From Chitinophaga sancti (GTDB taxonomy: Bacteria > Bacteroidota > Bacteroidia > Chitinophagales > Chitinophagaceae): 64,000 nt of DNA. Under the pieces are notes generated by a model, which saw nothing but the letters and a program-made list of their open reading frames with translations, had not been told where the DNA came from and searched no databases. Each line of letters opens with the position of its first letter. The stretch's first letter is position 1. The stretch is taken from assembly GCF_034424315.1 (NCBI RefSeq), contig NZ_CP139972.1, positions 5,146,001 to 5,210,000 of the forward strand, written 5' to 3'. Shown piece by piece: positions 35,593-44,930 of this stretch. The position numbers and the translations under genes are program-made.

Positions 35593-36684
35593 ATGAACAA
35601 CATGCTCGACCAGGTTATTCTTGGCAACCCTCTCCAGAATTATTTTGTTCTGGCCATTGTGCTGCTGTTTGTCTCGATGATCAAGCGGTATCTTTCACAA
35701 TGGCTGGCTAATCTCCTTTTTAAAGAAGTCAGGAGGTGGGCACCTGATATCGGCCAACAGGAGTTTTCCTATCTGCTGCTGCGACCTTTGGAATACTTCT
35801 TCCTGCTGGTGGCCTTCATGCTAACCATCGATCACCTGAATTTTCCGCCACAGGCAAACATTGTTATTTACAATGGGTTCAGGCTAAAGGCAATATTGGG
35901 CACTTTGCTGGAACTGGCGCTTTCTGTGTCTATCATCTGGATTATTCTTCGTGTGATCGACTTTGTATCGCTGATGATCAGCAAGAGTGCGGATCTGCTA
36001 CACGATAAGACGGACAACCAGTTTATCGTTTTCTTCAGGGATTTCTTCAAGGCGATCGTTTTTATCTTTGGTGCCATTGCCTTCATCCGCATTCTTTTTG
36101 GTGCGGTGCTCGTCAACAAAATTATTGCAGGTCTTGGTATCGGTGCTGCAGCTCTTGCACTTGCAGCCAAGGAGAGCATTGAGAACCTGATATGTTCTTT
36201 CATCATCTTTTTCGACAAGCCTTTCCGTGTAGGAGATACTGTGAGGGTGGATGCTTACCAGGGTGCTGTAGAAAAAATTGGGTTACGCAGTACGCGGATC
36301 CGCACACAGGATAAGACTTTTGTAACTGTGCCCAACAAAAAAATGGTGGATAGTATCCTGGATAATCTTTCACTGCGCACGCAGCAAAGAGTAGTGATAC
36401 GACTGGAAGTAGCGGGTGATACTGCTGCTGATAAGCTGCTGAAAGTATTACAGGATATTAAGCAGCTGCTTCAACAGCATGACAAGGTGGCGGATGGCTT
36501 CATTGTGAATCTTCATGACTTTACCAGTACGACCTATGTATTTCAGATCACGTATCTCACCAATGTAATTGAGGCTGCGCCTTTCAATCAGCTGCGGAGT
36601 GAGTTGAACTTTGGTTTTATCAGTATCCTGGAAAAACAGGGAGTGAAATTATCGAGTACGACGGTGGAGATTCACGAGAAATAA
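35593..36684 (+). CDS. MscS-family mechanosensitive channel
   Basis: 363 residues, with about four to five transmembrane helices. The pore-lining helix is IAGLGIGAAALALAAKESIENLICSF, with the MscS Gly/Ala pattern, followed by the beta domain FDKPFRVGDTVRVDAYQGAVEKIGLRSTRIRT and a C-terminal alpha/beta vestibule. Opens under membrane tension to release solutes at hypo-osmotic shock. Terminated by a strong hairpin. Confidence 0.94.
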   Translation: MNNMLDQVILGNPLQNYFVLAIVLLFVSMIKRYLSQWLANLLFKEVRRWAPDIGQQEFSYLLLRPLEYFFLLVAFMLTIDHLNFPPQANIVIYNGFRLKAILGTLLELALSVSIIWIILRVIDFVSLMISKSADLLHDKTDNQFIVFFRDFFKAIVFIFGAIAFIRILFGAVLVNKIIAGLGIGAAALALAAKESIENLICSFIIFFDKPFRVGDTVRVDAYQGAVEKIGLRSTRIRTQDKTFVTVPNKKMVDSILDNLSLRTQQRVVIRLEVAGDTAADKLLKVLQDIKQLLQQHDKVADGFIVNLHDFTSTTYVFQITYLTNVIEAAPFNQLRSELNFGFISILEKQGVKLSSTTVEIHEK

Positions 36685-36700
36685 GTTATCCACTGTGCAT

Positions 36701-36736
36701 AAAAAAGCCGCCTCAGGATCCTGAAGCGGCTTTTTT
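36701..36736. terminator. Terminator between mscS-like and thioredoxin-fold genes
   Basis: 11-bp perfect arms ending in six A and six T (36701-36711, 36726-36736), with a nested palindrome TCAGGATCCTGA in the loop. Serves both convergent genes. Confidence 0.9.
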
Positions 36737-36752
36737 ATTAGTTTAGTCTATA

Positions 36753-37265
36753 TCAATCTTTATCTTTTCTGTTTGCTTTCAGCAGGATCTTGGCGATATC
36801 ACCTTCCAGGGAATCTTCCAGATCTCCGGAGATGCGGCCCAGTTCCTTACCATCGCGCACCACGATGAAAGTAGGCAGTTTTTTAGTCTGGTAACCTACC
36901 TGTGCACCTGTTTGCTGTTTTTCGTCAGCACCATAAGTGATGATCTGTTCATCAGGGCTACCGGCGAGGATCATGATCTTATAGAGGGCAGGTAAGAGGC
37001 GACGGCTTTCATCGTCGAAGGTACCTACTACTGCTACTACAGTGAATTTGCCACGATTATCCTTGATGTAAGCAAGCATTCTGTCGTTTGGCTGATATTT
37101 GTTTACACCAGCGTAGAACCATGCCATAGCGCTATCGTTCATCAGGGTTTTCATTTCAATCTTACCTTTCAGGATCTTCCTTCCATTAGATGCTGTGGAT
37201 TGTGCATAAGATAATGTGGTGGCGAGCAGGAGACACGCCCCCATGAGTAATAATTTCAATCGCAT
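36753..37265 (-). CDS. Exported thioredoxin-fold protein lacking the CxxC motif
   Basis: 170 residues with a signal peptide (ending LSYAQ). The thioredoxin-like order is visible: KFTVVAVVGTFDDESRRLLPALYKI, then KKLPTFIVVRDGKELGRISG with the cis-proline. The usual CxxC is replaced by DDES, so it is not a disulfide oxidoreductase. No Cys is present in the mature region. Periplasmic. It follows the MerR gene by 9 bp on the same strand. Possible roles are binding or chaperone-like; not known. Confidence 0.8.
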   Translation of the reverse strand: MRLKLLLMGACLLLATTLSYAQSTASNGRKILKGKIEMKTLMNDSAMAWFYAGVNKYQPNDRMLAYIKDNRGKFTVVAVVGTFDDESRRLLPALYKIMILAGSPDEQIITYGADEKQQTGAQVGYQTKKLPTFIVVRDGKELGRISGDLEDSLEGDIAKILLKANRKDKD

Positions 37266-37274
37266 AACTTTTTT

Positions 37275-37952
37275 TTATAATTGTTCCTTCAGTTCAGTTA
37301 AAAATCCCTTTACTTTCAGCAAAGCCTGTACCATTTCAAAATTACGGGCTGCCAATTTACGATCTTCTTTCAACTTTTGCTTCGCACCTTCGATAGTGTA
37401 CTTACGCTCACGCAAAAGATGATAGATCAGTTTGAGATGTTGGATATCTTCCTGGCGGAACAGGCGATCGCCTTTTCTATTCTTTTTGGGTTGGAGTATA
37501 TCGAATTCGTTTTCCCAATAGCGTATCAGCGATGTATTTACTTTGAACATCGTGGCTACTTCGCTAATGGAGTAGTATTGTTTGTCCAGTGGCACTGATT
37601 CCAATGTTTTGATCAGGTCAGGGTCGTCGGACACTTCTTTCAGCGATTTGCGTCCCCGTTTCTTCTGGGGAGGCTGGGATGCGGTCACAGACTGGCTGGA
37701 TACCGCCAAAGGTGGTGGTATATCAGGAGGCAGCTGTACCTGAATCCTGCTGGGTATGTTTGGTAAGTCGTTAGTCTCTGTCATCTTAGGTCGCTCCACA
37801 ACTGGTTTCTGTTGCTGCTCCGGTTCCGGCTCCTTATCGGGAAGAGGCTCCTTTGTGGAAAGGAGTTCCTTTTCAGGAACTGGAGGGGTTGCAGGGTCTG
37901 GTTTTTTGGGTTCCAGGTTAGAAAATAGATCCAGCTGTTGCATCATATCCAT
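37275..37952 (-). CDS. MerR-family regulator with long proline-rich N-terminal arm
   Basis: 225 residues. The MerR HTH and wing are at about 124-195 (YYSISEVATMFKVNTSLIRYWENEF, RKGDRLFRQEDIQHLKLIYHLL). Before it lie about 120 residues rich in Pro, Glu and Lys, probably disordered. After it there are only about 30 residues, too short for a normal MerR effector domain. It is typical of Bacteroidota 'MerR HTH' genes but larger at the N-terminus. The ligand is unknown. Confidence 0.85.
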   Translation of the reverse strand: MDMMQQLDLFSNLEPKKPDPATPPVPEKELLSTKEPLPDKEPEPEQQQKPVVERPKMTETNDLPNIPSRIQVQLPPDIPPPLAVSSQSVTASQPPQKKRGRKSLKEVSDDPDLIKTLESVPLDKQYYSISEVATMFKVNTSLIRYWENEFDILQPKKNRKGDRLFRQEDIQHLKLIYHLLRERKYTIEGAKQKLKEDRKLAARNFEMVQALLKVKGFLTELKEQL

Positions 37953-38054
37953 TTATGAATACCAAATTACAAAATTCCGGGTAGTTACCCTATATAATAA
38001 ATCCGCCCGGCCTGAAGACCGGAGCGGATTTATTAATAACTATCTATGTGTTTA

Positions 38055-39026
38055 TTAGTCGAATGACTGGTTGCCGGACCTTGCTATCTTCAGCATTCTG
38101 TCAAATTCTTCCGGAGAAAGGTCGTTGAAGAAGAAGTACACAGGATCTACCTTTTCCCCATTCTTTTCCACTTCGTAGTGGCAGTGGGGGCCTGTAGACT
38201 TACCTGTACTTCCTACCCACCCAAGTACGTCGCCACGTTTTACGGCGGTACCTGTTTTTACTTTTATCCTGAACATGTGACCGTAGCGGGTTTTGTAACC
38301 ATAGCCGTGATTCACCACTACGTGGTTACCATATCCTACGTCGCTCATGCTGGCGTCTTCGACCACACCATCGCCGGTAGCGTAGATGGGGGTGCCGGCA
38401 GGGGCGGCAAAGTCAAGCCCGGAGTGGTACTTTACAGTTTTGTAAATGGGATCGATACGATAACCGAAACCGGAGGCGATACGCTTCAGGTCTTTGTTGG
38501 ACACCGGCTGAATGGCCGGGATAGAAGCGAGCATTTTCTGCTTATTCTTGACCAGGTCATCGATCTTTTCGTAAGATTTAGCCTGAATACCAATGCGATG
38601 CACTAATTCCTGGAGTAAAGATCCTGTACTGGCAATAATTTCGCTGCTGGAGAAGGAGGCCATCTGGGTAAGCTCTTCTTCTTTGGCCATATTGCCTGCC
38701 CGGGTACTATCCGGGATGGGGGAAGCTTCGAATATGACGCGATAAATTTCGTTGTCGCGGTGTTCCAGTTCGGCCAGCTGGGATTTTACTTCCTTCATGC
38801 GGCCTTGCATTTCTTCGTATTTTTCGGTCATCACTTCCAGATCACGACGCAGATTTTTCTCTTTGGGGGAATCCAAGACTCTATAAGATATGGATAGAAA
38901 AATAAATCCTGTGACAATGGCGGCTGAGACAAATCCTAGTATCCGTAATACCTTGACGCGCAGTGTTACTACGAGTTTTTCGTATTTGAGCGTCTGAGTA
39001 TTATAAAAGTATTTTACCTTCTTCAT
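38055..39026 (-). CDS. M23-family peptidoglycan endopeptidase
   Basis: 323 residues. A membrane anchor near 27-50 (VLRILGFVSAAIVTGFIFL), a coiled coil of about 50 residues (EVMTEKYEEMQGRMKEVKSQ), then a LytM domain with both zinc motifs intact (HSGLDFAAPAG near 200, GPHCHYEVEKNG near 282). Likely cleaves cell-wall cross-links, or activates other hydrolases, from the inner membrane's periplasmic side. Divergent from alaS; the 290-bp gap shows no clear regulatory element. Confidence 0.94.
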   Translation of the reverse strand: MKKVKYFYNTQTLKYEKLVVTLRVKVLRILGFVSAAIVTGFIFLSISYRVLDSPKEKNLRRDLEVMTEKYEEMQGRMKEVKSQLAELEHRDNEIYRVIFEASPIPDSTRAGNMAKEEELTQMASFSSSEIIASTGSLLQELVHRIGIQAKSYEKIDDLVKNKQKMLASIPAIQPVSNKDLKRIASGFGYRIDPIYKTVKYHSGLDFAAPAGTPIYATGDGVVEDASMSDVGYGNHVVVNHGYGYKTRYGHMFRIKVKTGTAVKRGDVLGWVGSTGKSTGPHCHYEVEKNGEKVDPVYFFFNDLSPEEFDRMLKIARSGNQSFD

Positions 39027-39316
39027 GTGCCGGGCTTATGCTTTAACAGCAGTAGTAAATTGTTCCTGGAGGGCTATTCAGACAATGAAGATGAAGTTGG
39101 GTGCGGCTTTTCAGTAATTCTTCGCCATTCTGACTTTTTCAATATTTTTGCACTCCTTTCGCTCATGCGTCAGGGTGTGCAAACCTAAGGGAATTAGACT
39201 AAAAGGGCAATCTTTTGAGTGTCAATTTTCTAAACACCACTAGTTGGCTTAAAATACAAATTAAAGCCATTTAGGTGACACAAAATTATAATACATACTA
39301 ATTTTTTCAAATACTT

Positions 39317-41932
39317 ATGACTGCTTCCGAGATTCGCCGGCAATTCCTGGAGTTTTTTAAATCCAAAGGGCACCATGTAGTCCCTTCAGCTCCTATCGTG
39401 GTTAAGAACGACCCCACCCTGCTGTTTACCAACGCAGGAATGAACCAGTTCAAGGATTACTTCCTGGGTAACCAGACTCCTGCCTGGTCAAGGGTCGCGG
39501 ATACGCAGAAGTGCCTGCGCGTAAGCGGCAAACACAATGACCTGGAGGAAGTAGGTATCGACACCTACCACCATACCATGTTCGAAATGTTAGGCAACTG
39601 GAGCTTTGGTGACTACTTCAAGGAAGAAGCTATCGCATGGAGCTGGGAACTGCTCACAGAAGTGTATAAACTGCCGAAAGACCGTTTGTATGTGACTGTG
39701 TTTGAAGGCGATAAGAAAGAAAACCTGGCTAAAGACCAGGAAGCCTACGACTTCTGGAAAAAACATATTTCAGAAGACAGGATCCTGCTGGGTAATAAAA
39801 AAGACAATTTCTGGGAAATGGGCGATACCGGTCCATGTGGCCCCTGTTCCGAAATTCACGTAGACTGCCGCCCGGACGAAGAAAGGAAGCTGGTGGATGG
39901 CGCTACCCTGGTGAACAAAGACAATCCACAGGTGATCGAGATCTGGAACAACGTGTTCATGCAGTTTAACCGCCTGAAAGACAAGAGCCTGGAGCCTCTG
40001 CCAGCTAAGCACGTGGATACAGGTATGGGCTTTGAACGCCTGGTACGCGTGATCCAGGGAAAATTCTCCAACTATGATACAGACGTATTTTCCGGCACTA
40101 TCGCCTTTATCGAGCAACTGACCGGTGCTAAATACGAGGCTACTGATAGCAAAAAGGATGTCACCTTCCGTGTGCTGGCAGACCATATCCGCGCTATCTG
40201 CTTTACCATTGCTGACGATCAGCTGCCATCCAACACCGGTGCTGGTTATGTAATTCGCCGCATTCTGCGCAGAGCCGTAAGGTATTACTTCACTTACCTG
40301 GATTATAAAAAGCCATTGCTGCATGAACTGGTACCTGTACTGGCTCAGCAGTTTGAAACCGTATTCCCCGAGCTGCAAAAGCAGGTGGACTTCGTGAAGA
40401 AAGTGATCTTCGAAGAGGAAAACAACTTCCTCCGTACGCTGGATAGCGGGATCCGCCGTATTGAAGATATCATGGTTGCAAATAATGCCACCAAATCCAT
40501 TGATGGTAAAACGGCTTTCGAACTCCTGGATACTTATGGTTTCCCTTTTGATCTGACTAACTTGATAGCTTCTGAAAGAGGCTATAGCGTGGATGAAAAA
40601 GGTTTTGAAGCGGCAATGAAGGAGCAAAAAGATCGCTCCCGCGCTGCTACTGAACTGGATATGGGAGACTGGACCATCCTTGAAGAAAGTGGTACCACCT
40701 TCGTAGGTTACAGCCTGGATACTACCCAGACCAAAGTGACTAAATACCGTAAGATCAAAGCCAAAGGCAAGGAACAATACCAGCTGGTGTTGAGCCAGAC
40801 TCCTTTCTATGCTGAAAGTGGTGGCCAGGTAGGTGATACCGGTACCCTGGATTTTAACGGTGAAAAGATCAGCGTAACCGACACCAAAAAGGAAAACGAC
40901 CTGATCGTTCACTTTACTGACAAGCTGCCTGCTACTATCAATACGACTGTAACCGCAATTATCAATAAAGATAAACGCCAGCAGACGACCCTGAACCACT
41001 CTGCGACCCACCTCCTGCATGCAGCCCTGCGCCGGGTATTGGGTACACACGTAGCGCAGAAAGGTTCCCTGGTAAACCCGGAAGCCCTGCGTTTCGACTT
41101 CTCTCACTTTGCAAAAGTGACCGACGAAGAACTGGCACAGATCGAAGATATCGTGAACGAAAAGATCCGTGCGAACATACCTGTTGTAATACAGGAACTG
41201 CCGAAGGAAGAAGCCATGAAACTGGGCGCAATGGCCCTGTTCGGCGAAAAGTATGGCGACATTGTTCGCGTGGTGATCATGGATCCAAACTACTCTGTAG
41301 AGTTCTGTGGTGGTACCCACATTGGTAGCACCGGCGAACTGGGTCTCTTCAAATTCCTCTCCGAAGGCGCTGTAGCTGCAGGTGTACGCCGTATAGAAGG
41401 GGTGACCGGTACTCATGCACTGGCTTATGTAAATGAGCAGCTGCAACAGCTGAAAGAAATAAAAGCAGCCCTGAAAAATCCAAAAGAGCTGGTGAAAGCG
41501 GTTGATACCCTGATCGCTGATAAAGCAGGTCTGGAAAAGCAACTGGAAGTGCTGGAACAGGAGAAAGTAAAACAACTCGCAGCCGGTCTGCTGCAGAAAG
41601 CAGAGAAAGTAAACGGTATCAACTTTATAGGTAGCGTGGTGAGCGTGAACAGTGCCGATGCCCTGAAACAGCTCTGCTTCCAGCTGAAAACAGAACTGAC
41701 TGACTACGTTTTCGTCTTCGCAGCGAATGTAAGCGGTAAGGCTAACGTAGCGGTAATGATCGCTGATAACCTGGTTGCTGAAAAAGGACTGGAAGCACCC
41801 AAAATTATCAAGGAGAAAATCTCCGGCCTCATCAAAGGTGGTGGCGGGGGGCAAAAATCCTTCGCATCTGCCGGTGGTCAGGAGACTGACAAGCTGGACC
41901 AGGTGATCGCAGCAGTCAAAGCAATACTTTAA
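39317..41932 (+). CDS. alaS: Alanine--tRNA ligase
   Basis: 871 residues. N-terminal class II core (PTLLFTNAGMNQFKDYFLG), an editing domain with NHSATHLLHAALRR (HxxxH near 559) and CGGTHIGSTGELGLF near 663, and the C-terminal oligomerisation/C-Ala domain ending in GGGGGQKSFASAGG. Charges tRNA-Ala and removes mischarged Ser and Gly. Confidence 0.98.
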   Translation: MTASEIRRQFLEFFKSKGHHVVPSAPIVVKNDPTLLFTNAGMNQFKDYFLGNQTPAWSRVADTQKCLRVSGKHNDLEEVGIDTYHHTMFEMLGNWSFGDYFKEEAIAWSWELLTEVYKLPKDRLYVTVFEGDKKENLAKDQEAYDFWKKHISEDRILLGNKKDNFWEMGDTGPCGPCSEIHVDCRPDEERKLVDGATLVNKDNPQVIEIWNNVFMQFNRLKDKSLEPLPAKHVDTGMGFERLVRVIQGKFSNYDTDVFSGTIAFIEQLTGAKYEATDSKKDVTFRVLADHIRAICFTIADDQLPSNTGAGYVIRRILRRAVRYYFTYLDYKKPLLHELVPVLAQQFETVFPELQKQVDFVKKVIFEEENNFLRTLDSGIRRIEDIMVANNATKSIDGKTAFELLDTYGFPFDLTNLIASERGYSVDEKGFEAAMKEQKDRSRAATELDMGDWTILEESGTTFVGYSLDTTQTKVTKYRKIKAKGKEQYQLVLSQTPFYAESGGQVGDTGTLDFNGEKISVTDTKKENDLIVHFTDKLPATINTTVTAIINKDKRQQTTLNHSATHLLHAALRRVLGTHVAQKGSLVNPEALRFDFSHFAKVTDEELAQIEDIVNEKIRANIPVVIQELPKEEAMKLGAMALFGEKYGDIVRVVIMDPNYSVEFCGGTHIGSTGELGLFKFLSEGAVAAGVRRIEGVTGTHALAYVNEQLQQLKEIKAALKNPKELVKAVDTLIADKAGLEKQLEVLEQEKVKQLAAGLLQKAEKVNGINFIGSVVSVNSADALKQLCFQLKTELTDYVFVFAANVSGKANVAVMIADNLVAEKGLEAPKIIKEKISGLIKGGGGGQKSFASAGGQETDKLDQVIAAVKAIL

Positions 41933-41945
41933 GAATCTTCTCTAT

Positions 41946-41969
41946 AGCGCCCTCCGACCAGAGGGCGCT
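41946..41969 (+). terminator. Terminator after alaS
   Basis: 9-bp GC-rich perfect arms (41946-41954 and 41961-41969) with a 6-nt loop, followed by TTTTCATTT. Confidence 0.85.
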
Positions 41970-42019
41970 TTTCATTTCCCCCTTGTCGATTTTAACTTTT
42001 CCTTTATATCTCCTCCCTC

Positions 42020-42027
42020 TAAATTTG
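42020..42027 (+). promoter_or_regulatory. -7 promoter box of the PDZ protein gene
   Basis: TAAATTTG, an exact TAnnTTTG match, 20 nt before the ATG. Confidence 0.55.
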
Positions 42028-42047
42028 TTCCTGAAAAACATATACAC

Positions 42048-43094
42048 ATGAAAAAGCTCTTACAAAAATTCGCGTTAGCGGGTTTTACCTGCCTCGCTTT
42101 TAGCATGGCTTACGCACAGGAGCCAGCTCCCAGGGGCGATAAACTGGGTGAATATGACGAAATCATTATTAAAAGAAACAGCGATAAGGACGGAAAAGTA
42201 ACTGTTGAAATCAAGGATGGTAATGTGCTGGTAGATGGCGAAAAACTGGAATCATACAAGGATGGCGATATCTCTGTATACCGCCGAAAGATCCGCCCGA
42301 TGGATGGCAACAATTTCAACTTTAACATGCCGCAACACCGTGGCATGCAGTTCTTCAACGAAGGCCCTGACAACAACATTCGCCCCGGCAGAGCACTGCT
42401 GGGCGTGCTGACTGAAAAGAAAGAAGCTGCGGGTGCTACTGTGAAAGAGGTATCCAAAGAAAGTCCTGCGGCCAAAGCAGGCTTGAAAGTGGGTGATGTG
42501 ATCACCAAAGTAGACGCTGATAAGATCGATGAACCAAAGACCCTGTTTGAAAAAATAGGTGCACATGAACCGGGAGACAAAGTAACGATCACTTACCTGC
42601 GTGATAAGAAAGAAAGCACTGTTTCCGTGACACTGGACGAAAGGAAACAACCTGAATTTGGTTTCAGGGGTGGCCGTGATGACAATAATGACGGACCGGA
42701 AAATTTCTTCCGTATGGTGCCGCCCAATGGTGGTGGTTTTGACTTCCGTGGAGATGATGGAGATGAGGAACGCCGTGGCCCCCGCAATTTTAGCTGGGGA
42801 GATCGTGGTGAAAATGATGTGAAACTGGGTCTCTCTGTACAGGATACTGAAGAAGGAAACGGAGCGGTCGTGCTGGCTGTGGCGCCAGGTTCCGCTGCAG
42901 AAAAAGCAGGTTTCAAGCCTAAGGATATTATCACTTCCCTGGCAGGAACCAACATCAGTTCTACCCGCGATGTGACCAATGCCTACAGGGAAAATAAAAG
43001 CAAGGGTACCGTGGATGTACAGGTGAAGAGAGATGGAAAATCACAGATCTTACAGGTGAAAGTACCTAAGAAATTACATAAAGCGGATTTATAG
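42048..43094 (+). CDS. Exported protein with two PDZ domains and no protease domain
   Basis: 348 residues. Signal peptide (ending SMAYAQ), then two PDZ domains at about 115-205 (LGVLTEKKEAAGATVKEVSK, SPAAKAGLKVGDVITKVDA) and 260-345 (LGLSVQDTEEGNG, GSAAEKAGFKPKDIITSLAG). The HtrA serine protease module is absent. The linker is rich in Gly, Arg, Asp and Asn (GGRDDNNDGPEN, RGDDGDEERRG). Likely a periplasmic adaptor that binds C-termini of other proteins; partner unknown. Confidence 0.85.
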   Translation: MKKLLQKFALAGFTCLAFSMAYAQEPAPRGDKLGEYDEIIIKRNSDKDGKVTVEIKDGNVLVDGEKLESYKDGDISVYRRKIRPMDGNNFNFNMPQHRGMQFFNEGPDNNIRPGRALLGVLTEKKEAAGATVKEVSKESPAAKAGLKVGDVITKVDADKIDEPKTLFEKIGAHEPGDKVTITYLRDKKESTVSVTLDERKQPEFGFRGGRDDNNDGPENFFRMVPPNGGGFDFRGDDGDEERRGPRNFSWGDRGENDVKLGLSVQDTEEGNGAVVLAVAPGSAAEKAGFKPKDIITSLAGTNISSTRDVTNAYRENKSKGTVDVQVKRDGKSQILQVKVPKKLHKADL

Positions 43095-43188
43095 GGCAAG
43101 CATATAGAAACGCCTTTAGTAAAAAGAGGATGTCTCCAGGAGTGGAGGCAACCTCTTTTTACATTTACATCCATTACCTTTTCAGGTA

Positions 43189-44541
43189 TTATTTCATGAA
43201 TCTTTTTAGCAACCCCAGTCCGCGATAAGGCGGGTATTTCAATTTTACATCCAGCCAGGTGCCGGTTTTCATCACCGCTTTGGCATGTGTAAAAGTCAGG
43301 AAATTGTATTTGCCATGGTATTGCCCCATACCGCTATAGCCCACGCCACCAAAGGGCAGTTCTACATTGGTGTAATGCCCTAATGTATTGTTTACACAGG
43401 CTCCTCCGAAACTCAATTGTTCTATGAGTGTTTTTTCCGTGCTGCTTCTCTTTGTGAATACATAGAGGGAGAGGGGGGCAGGGTGTTGTTTGATATACTG
43501 AATGGCGTCGCCCAGGTGTTCGTAAGTCATGATAGGCAGGATGGGGCCGAATATTTCGTCGTCGATCGCCGCGTTTTCAATGAGGGTAGGGCCGATATAA
43601 AGGTTAGCGGCATCTGTATCTCCACCATGCAGGATGGTACCTTTGGAGAGATAGCTATTGAGTGTATCGAATCGTTTTTTGTTGATGATGCGGGCATAGT
43701 CTTTACTGGCTGCCGGATTGTCGCCATAATAGCTGGTAATGGCCTTCTTCATGGCCGCGATCAGCGCTTCTTTTACTTTGGCGTGTACAAGTACATAATC
43801 AGGCGCAATGCAGGTTTGGCCGGCATTAAAATATTTACCCCAGATAATTCTTTGGGCAGCTACCTGGATGTCCACCTTGTCATCTACCACGCAGGGTGAT
43901 TTGCCCCCCAGTTCCAGGGTGACTGGGGTGAGGTGAGGGGCAGCCATTTCCAGTATTTTCTTTCCCACACTTGTACTACCGGTAAAGAAAACATGATCGA
44001 AGCGGTGTTGCATCAATGCGGGTATGACTTCGCTACCCTCGCCGTCTATTACGGTGACATAGGCAGGTGCAAAGGTTTCGTGTACCAGGTTTGCAATTAC
44101 GGCGGCAGTATGTGGTGCCAGTTCTGAGGGTTTCAGGATGGCACAGTTACCGCCGGCAATAGCACCTATCAGGGGTGTGATAACCAGGCTGAAAGGATAA
44201 TTCCAGGGGCCGATGATAAGGGTCTGGCCCAGGGGAGCACGGTGAATTTTACTTTGGGAAGGATAGAGCATGAAGGGGCTGCTTACAGGCTCCGGGCGCA
44301 TCCAGCGCTTCAGGTTGTGCAGGCAGTATTTGATTTCACCGTACACCAGCCCCACCTCGCTGCCGAAGGCTTCCATTGGAGGCTTGTGTAAATCGGCATG
44401 CAAGGCAGCCATTATACGACGCTCATAGCGCTTTACGACCTTTTTTAGCAGTTTGAGCTGCTTCCGGCGATAAGCATACGGTAATGTAGCGCCGGAGACA
44501 AAAAAAGCCTGTTGTGCCTGATAAGTATTTTCAATGCTCAT
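43189..44541 (-). CDS. Aldehyde dehydrogenase, class 3-like
   Basis: 450 residues, short for an ALDH and typical of the class 3/CalB group. Catalytic Cys in YFNAGQTCIAPDYVLV and the glutamate region VTLELGGKSPCVV are both present. NAD-binding residues are at ILKPSELAPHTA and FTGSTSVGKKILEMAAP. Oxidises an aldehyde, perhaps a fatty or aromatic one. It forms a single-gene unit. The 389-bp gap upstream (44542-44930) holds a TGCGGCCGGC motif and the gatB promoter; nothing else was seen. Confidence 0.92.
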   Translation of the reverse strand: MSIENTYQAQQAFFVSGATLPYAYRRKQLKLLKKVVKRYERRIMAALHADLHKPPMEAFGSEVGLVYGEIKYCLHNLKRWMRPEPVSSPFMLYPSQSKIHRAPLGQTLIIGPWNYPFSLVITPLIGAIAGGNCAILKPSELAPHTAAVIANLVHETFAPAYVTVIDGEGSEVIPALMQHRFDHVFFTGSTSVGKKILEMAAPHLTPVTLELGGKSPCVVDDKVDIQVAAQRIIWGKYFNAGQTCIAPDYVLVHAKVKEALIAAMKKAITSYYGDNPAASKDYARIINKKRFDTLNSYLSKGTILHGGDTDAANLYIGPTLIENAAIDDEIFGPILPIMTYEHLGDAIQYIKQHPAPLSLYVFTKRSSTEKTLIEQLSFGGACVNNTLGHYTNVELPFGGVGYSGMGQYHGKYNFLTFTHAKAVMKTGTWLDVKLKYPPYRGLGLLKRFMK

Positions 44542-44849
44542 GCTTGAAAGTTACTAAAAAGGCCTCAACCCCTAATTCAGGAAATAGGGATAAATAGTGG
44601 TTAAATGGTAAGTCCCAGGGTCGAAAATCGCTACACACAGTGCTTGACCGCTTCTAACAGGAAAAGGTTAAATCTTAGTGGTGCATCAGAAGAATATAGG
44701 CCAAATGATGTAGCAAGTGGTTATGAAGTGGAAATACAGGTTAAACGTTTGATGATGCAAGTTTAATAAAATTTTGTTAAAATTCAATATTCAGTTTCAA
44801 AAGGTTCCTTTTCTCTATAAAATCCGGCCCGGAGAGTTTGGCAAGGATA

Positions 44850-44860
44850 TGCGGCCGGCT
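44850..44860. repeat. Intergenic TGCRRCCGGC motif, copy 4
   Basis: TGCGGCCGGCT, followed by TAATTAAATT, in the gap before gatB. Confidence 0.35.
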
Positions 44861-44901
44861 TAATTAAATTCAAAATGATAGCCTTTCTACCCGCCATTTT
44901 T

Positions 44902-44909
44902 TATATTTG
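44902..44909 (+). promoter_or_regulatory. -7 promoter box of gatB
   Basis: TATATTTG followed by C, an exact TAnnTTTG match, 21 nt before the gatB ATG. Confidence 0.55.
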
Positions 44910-44930
44910 CGTTCACAGCATACTATTAAT

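Noticed and set aside
39770..41854. A 694-codon open frame antisense to alaS
   Set aside because: It mirrors the alaS codons, has no recognisable domain or plausible start signal, and its composition (rich in Phe, Val, His, Tyr) is what reverse-complemented alaS codons give.
42048..43094. HtrA/DegP protease for the PDZ protein
   Set aside because: No trypsin-like domain or GNSGG active-site motif; only two PDZ domains are present.
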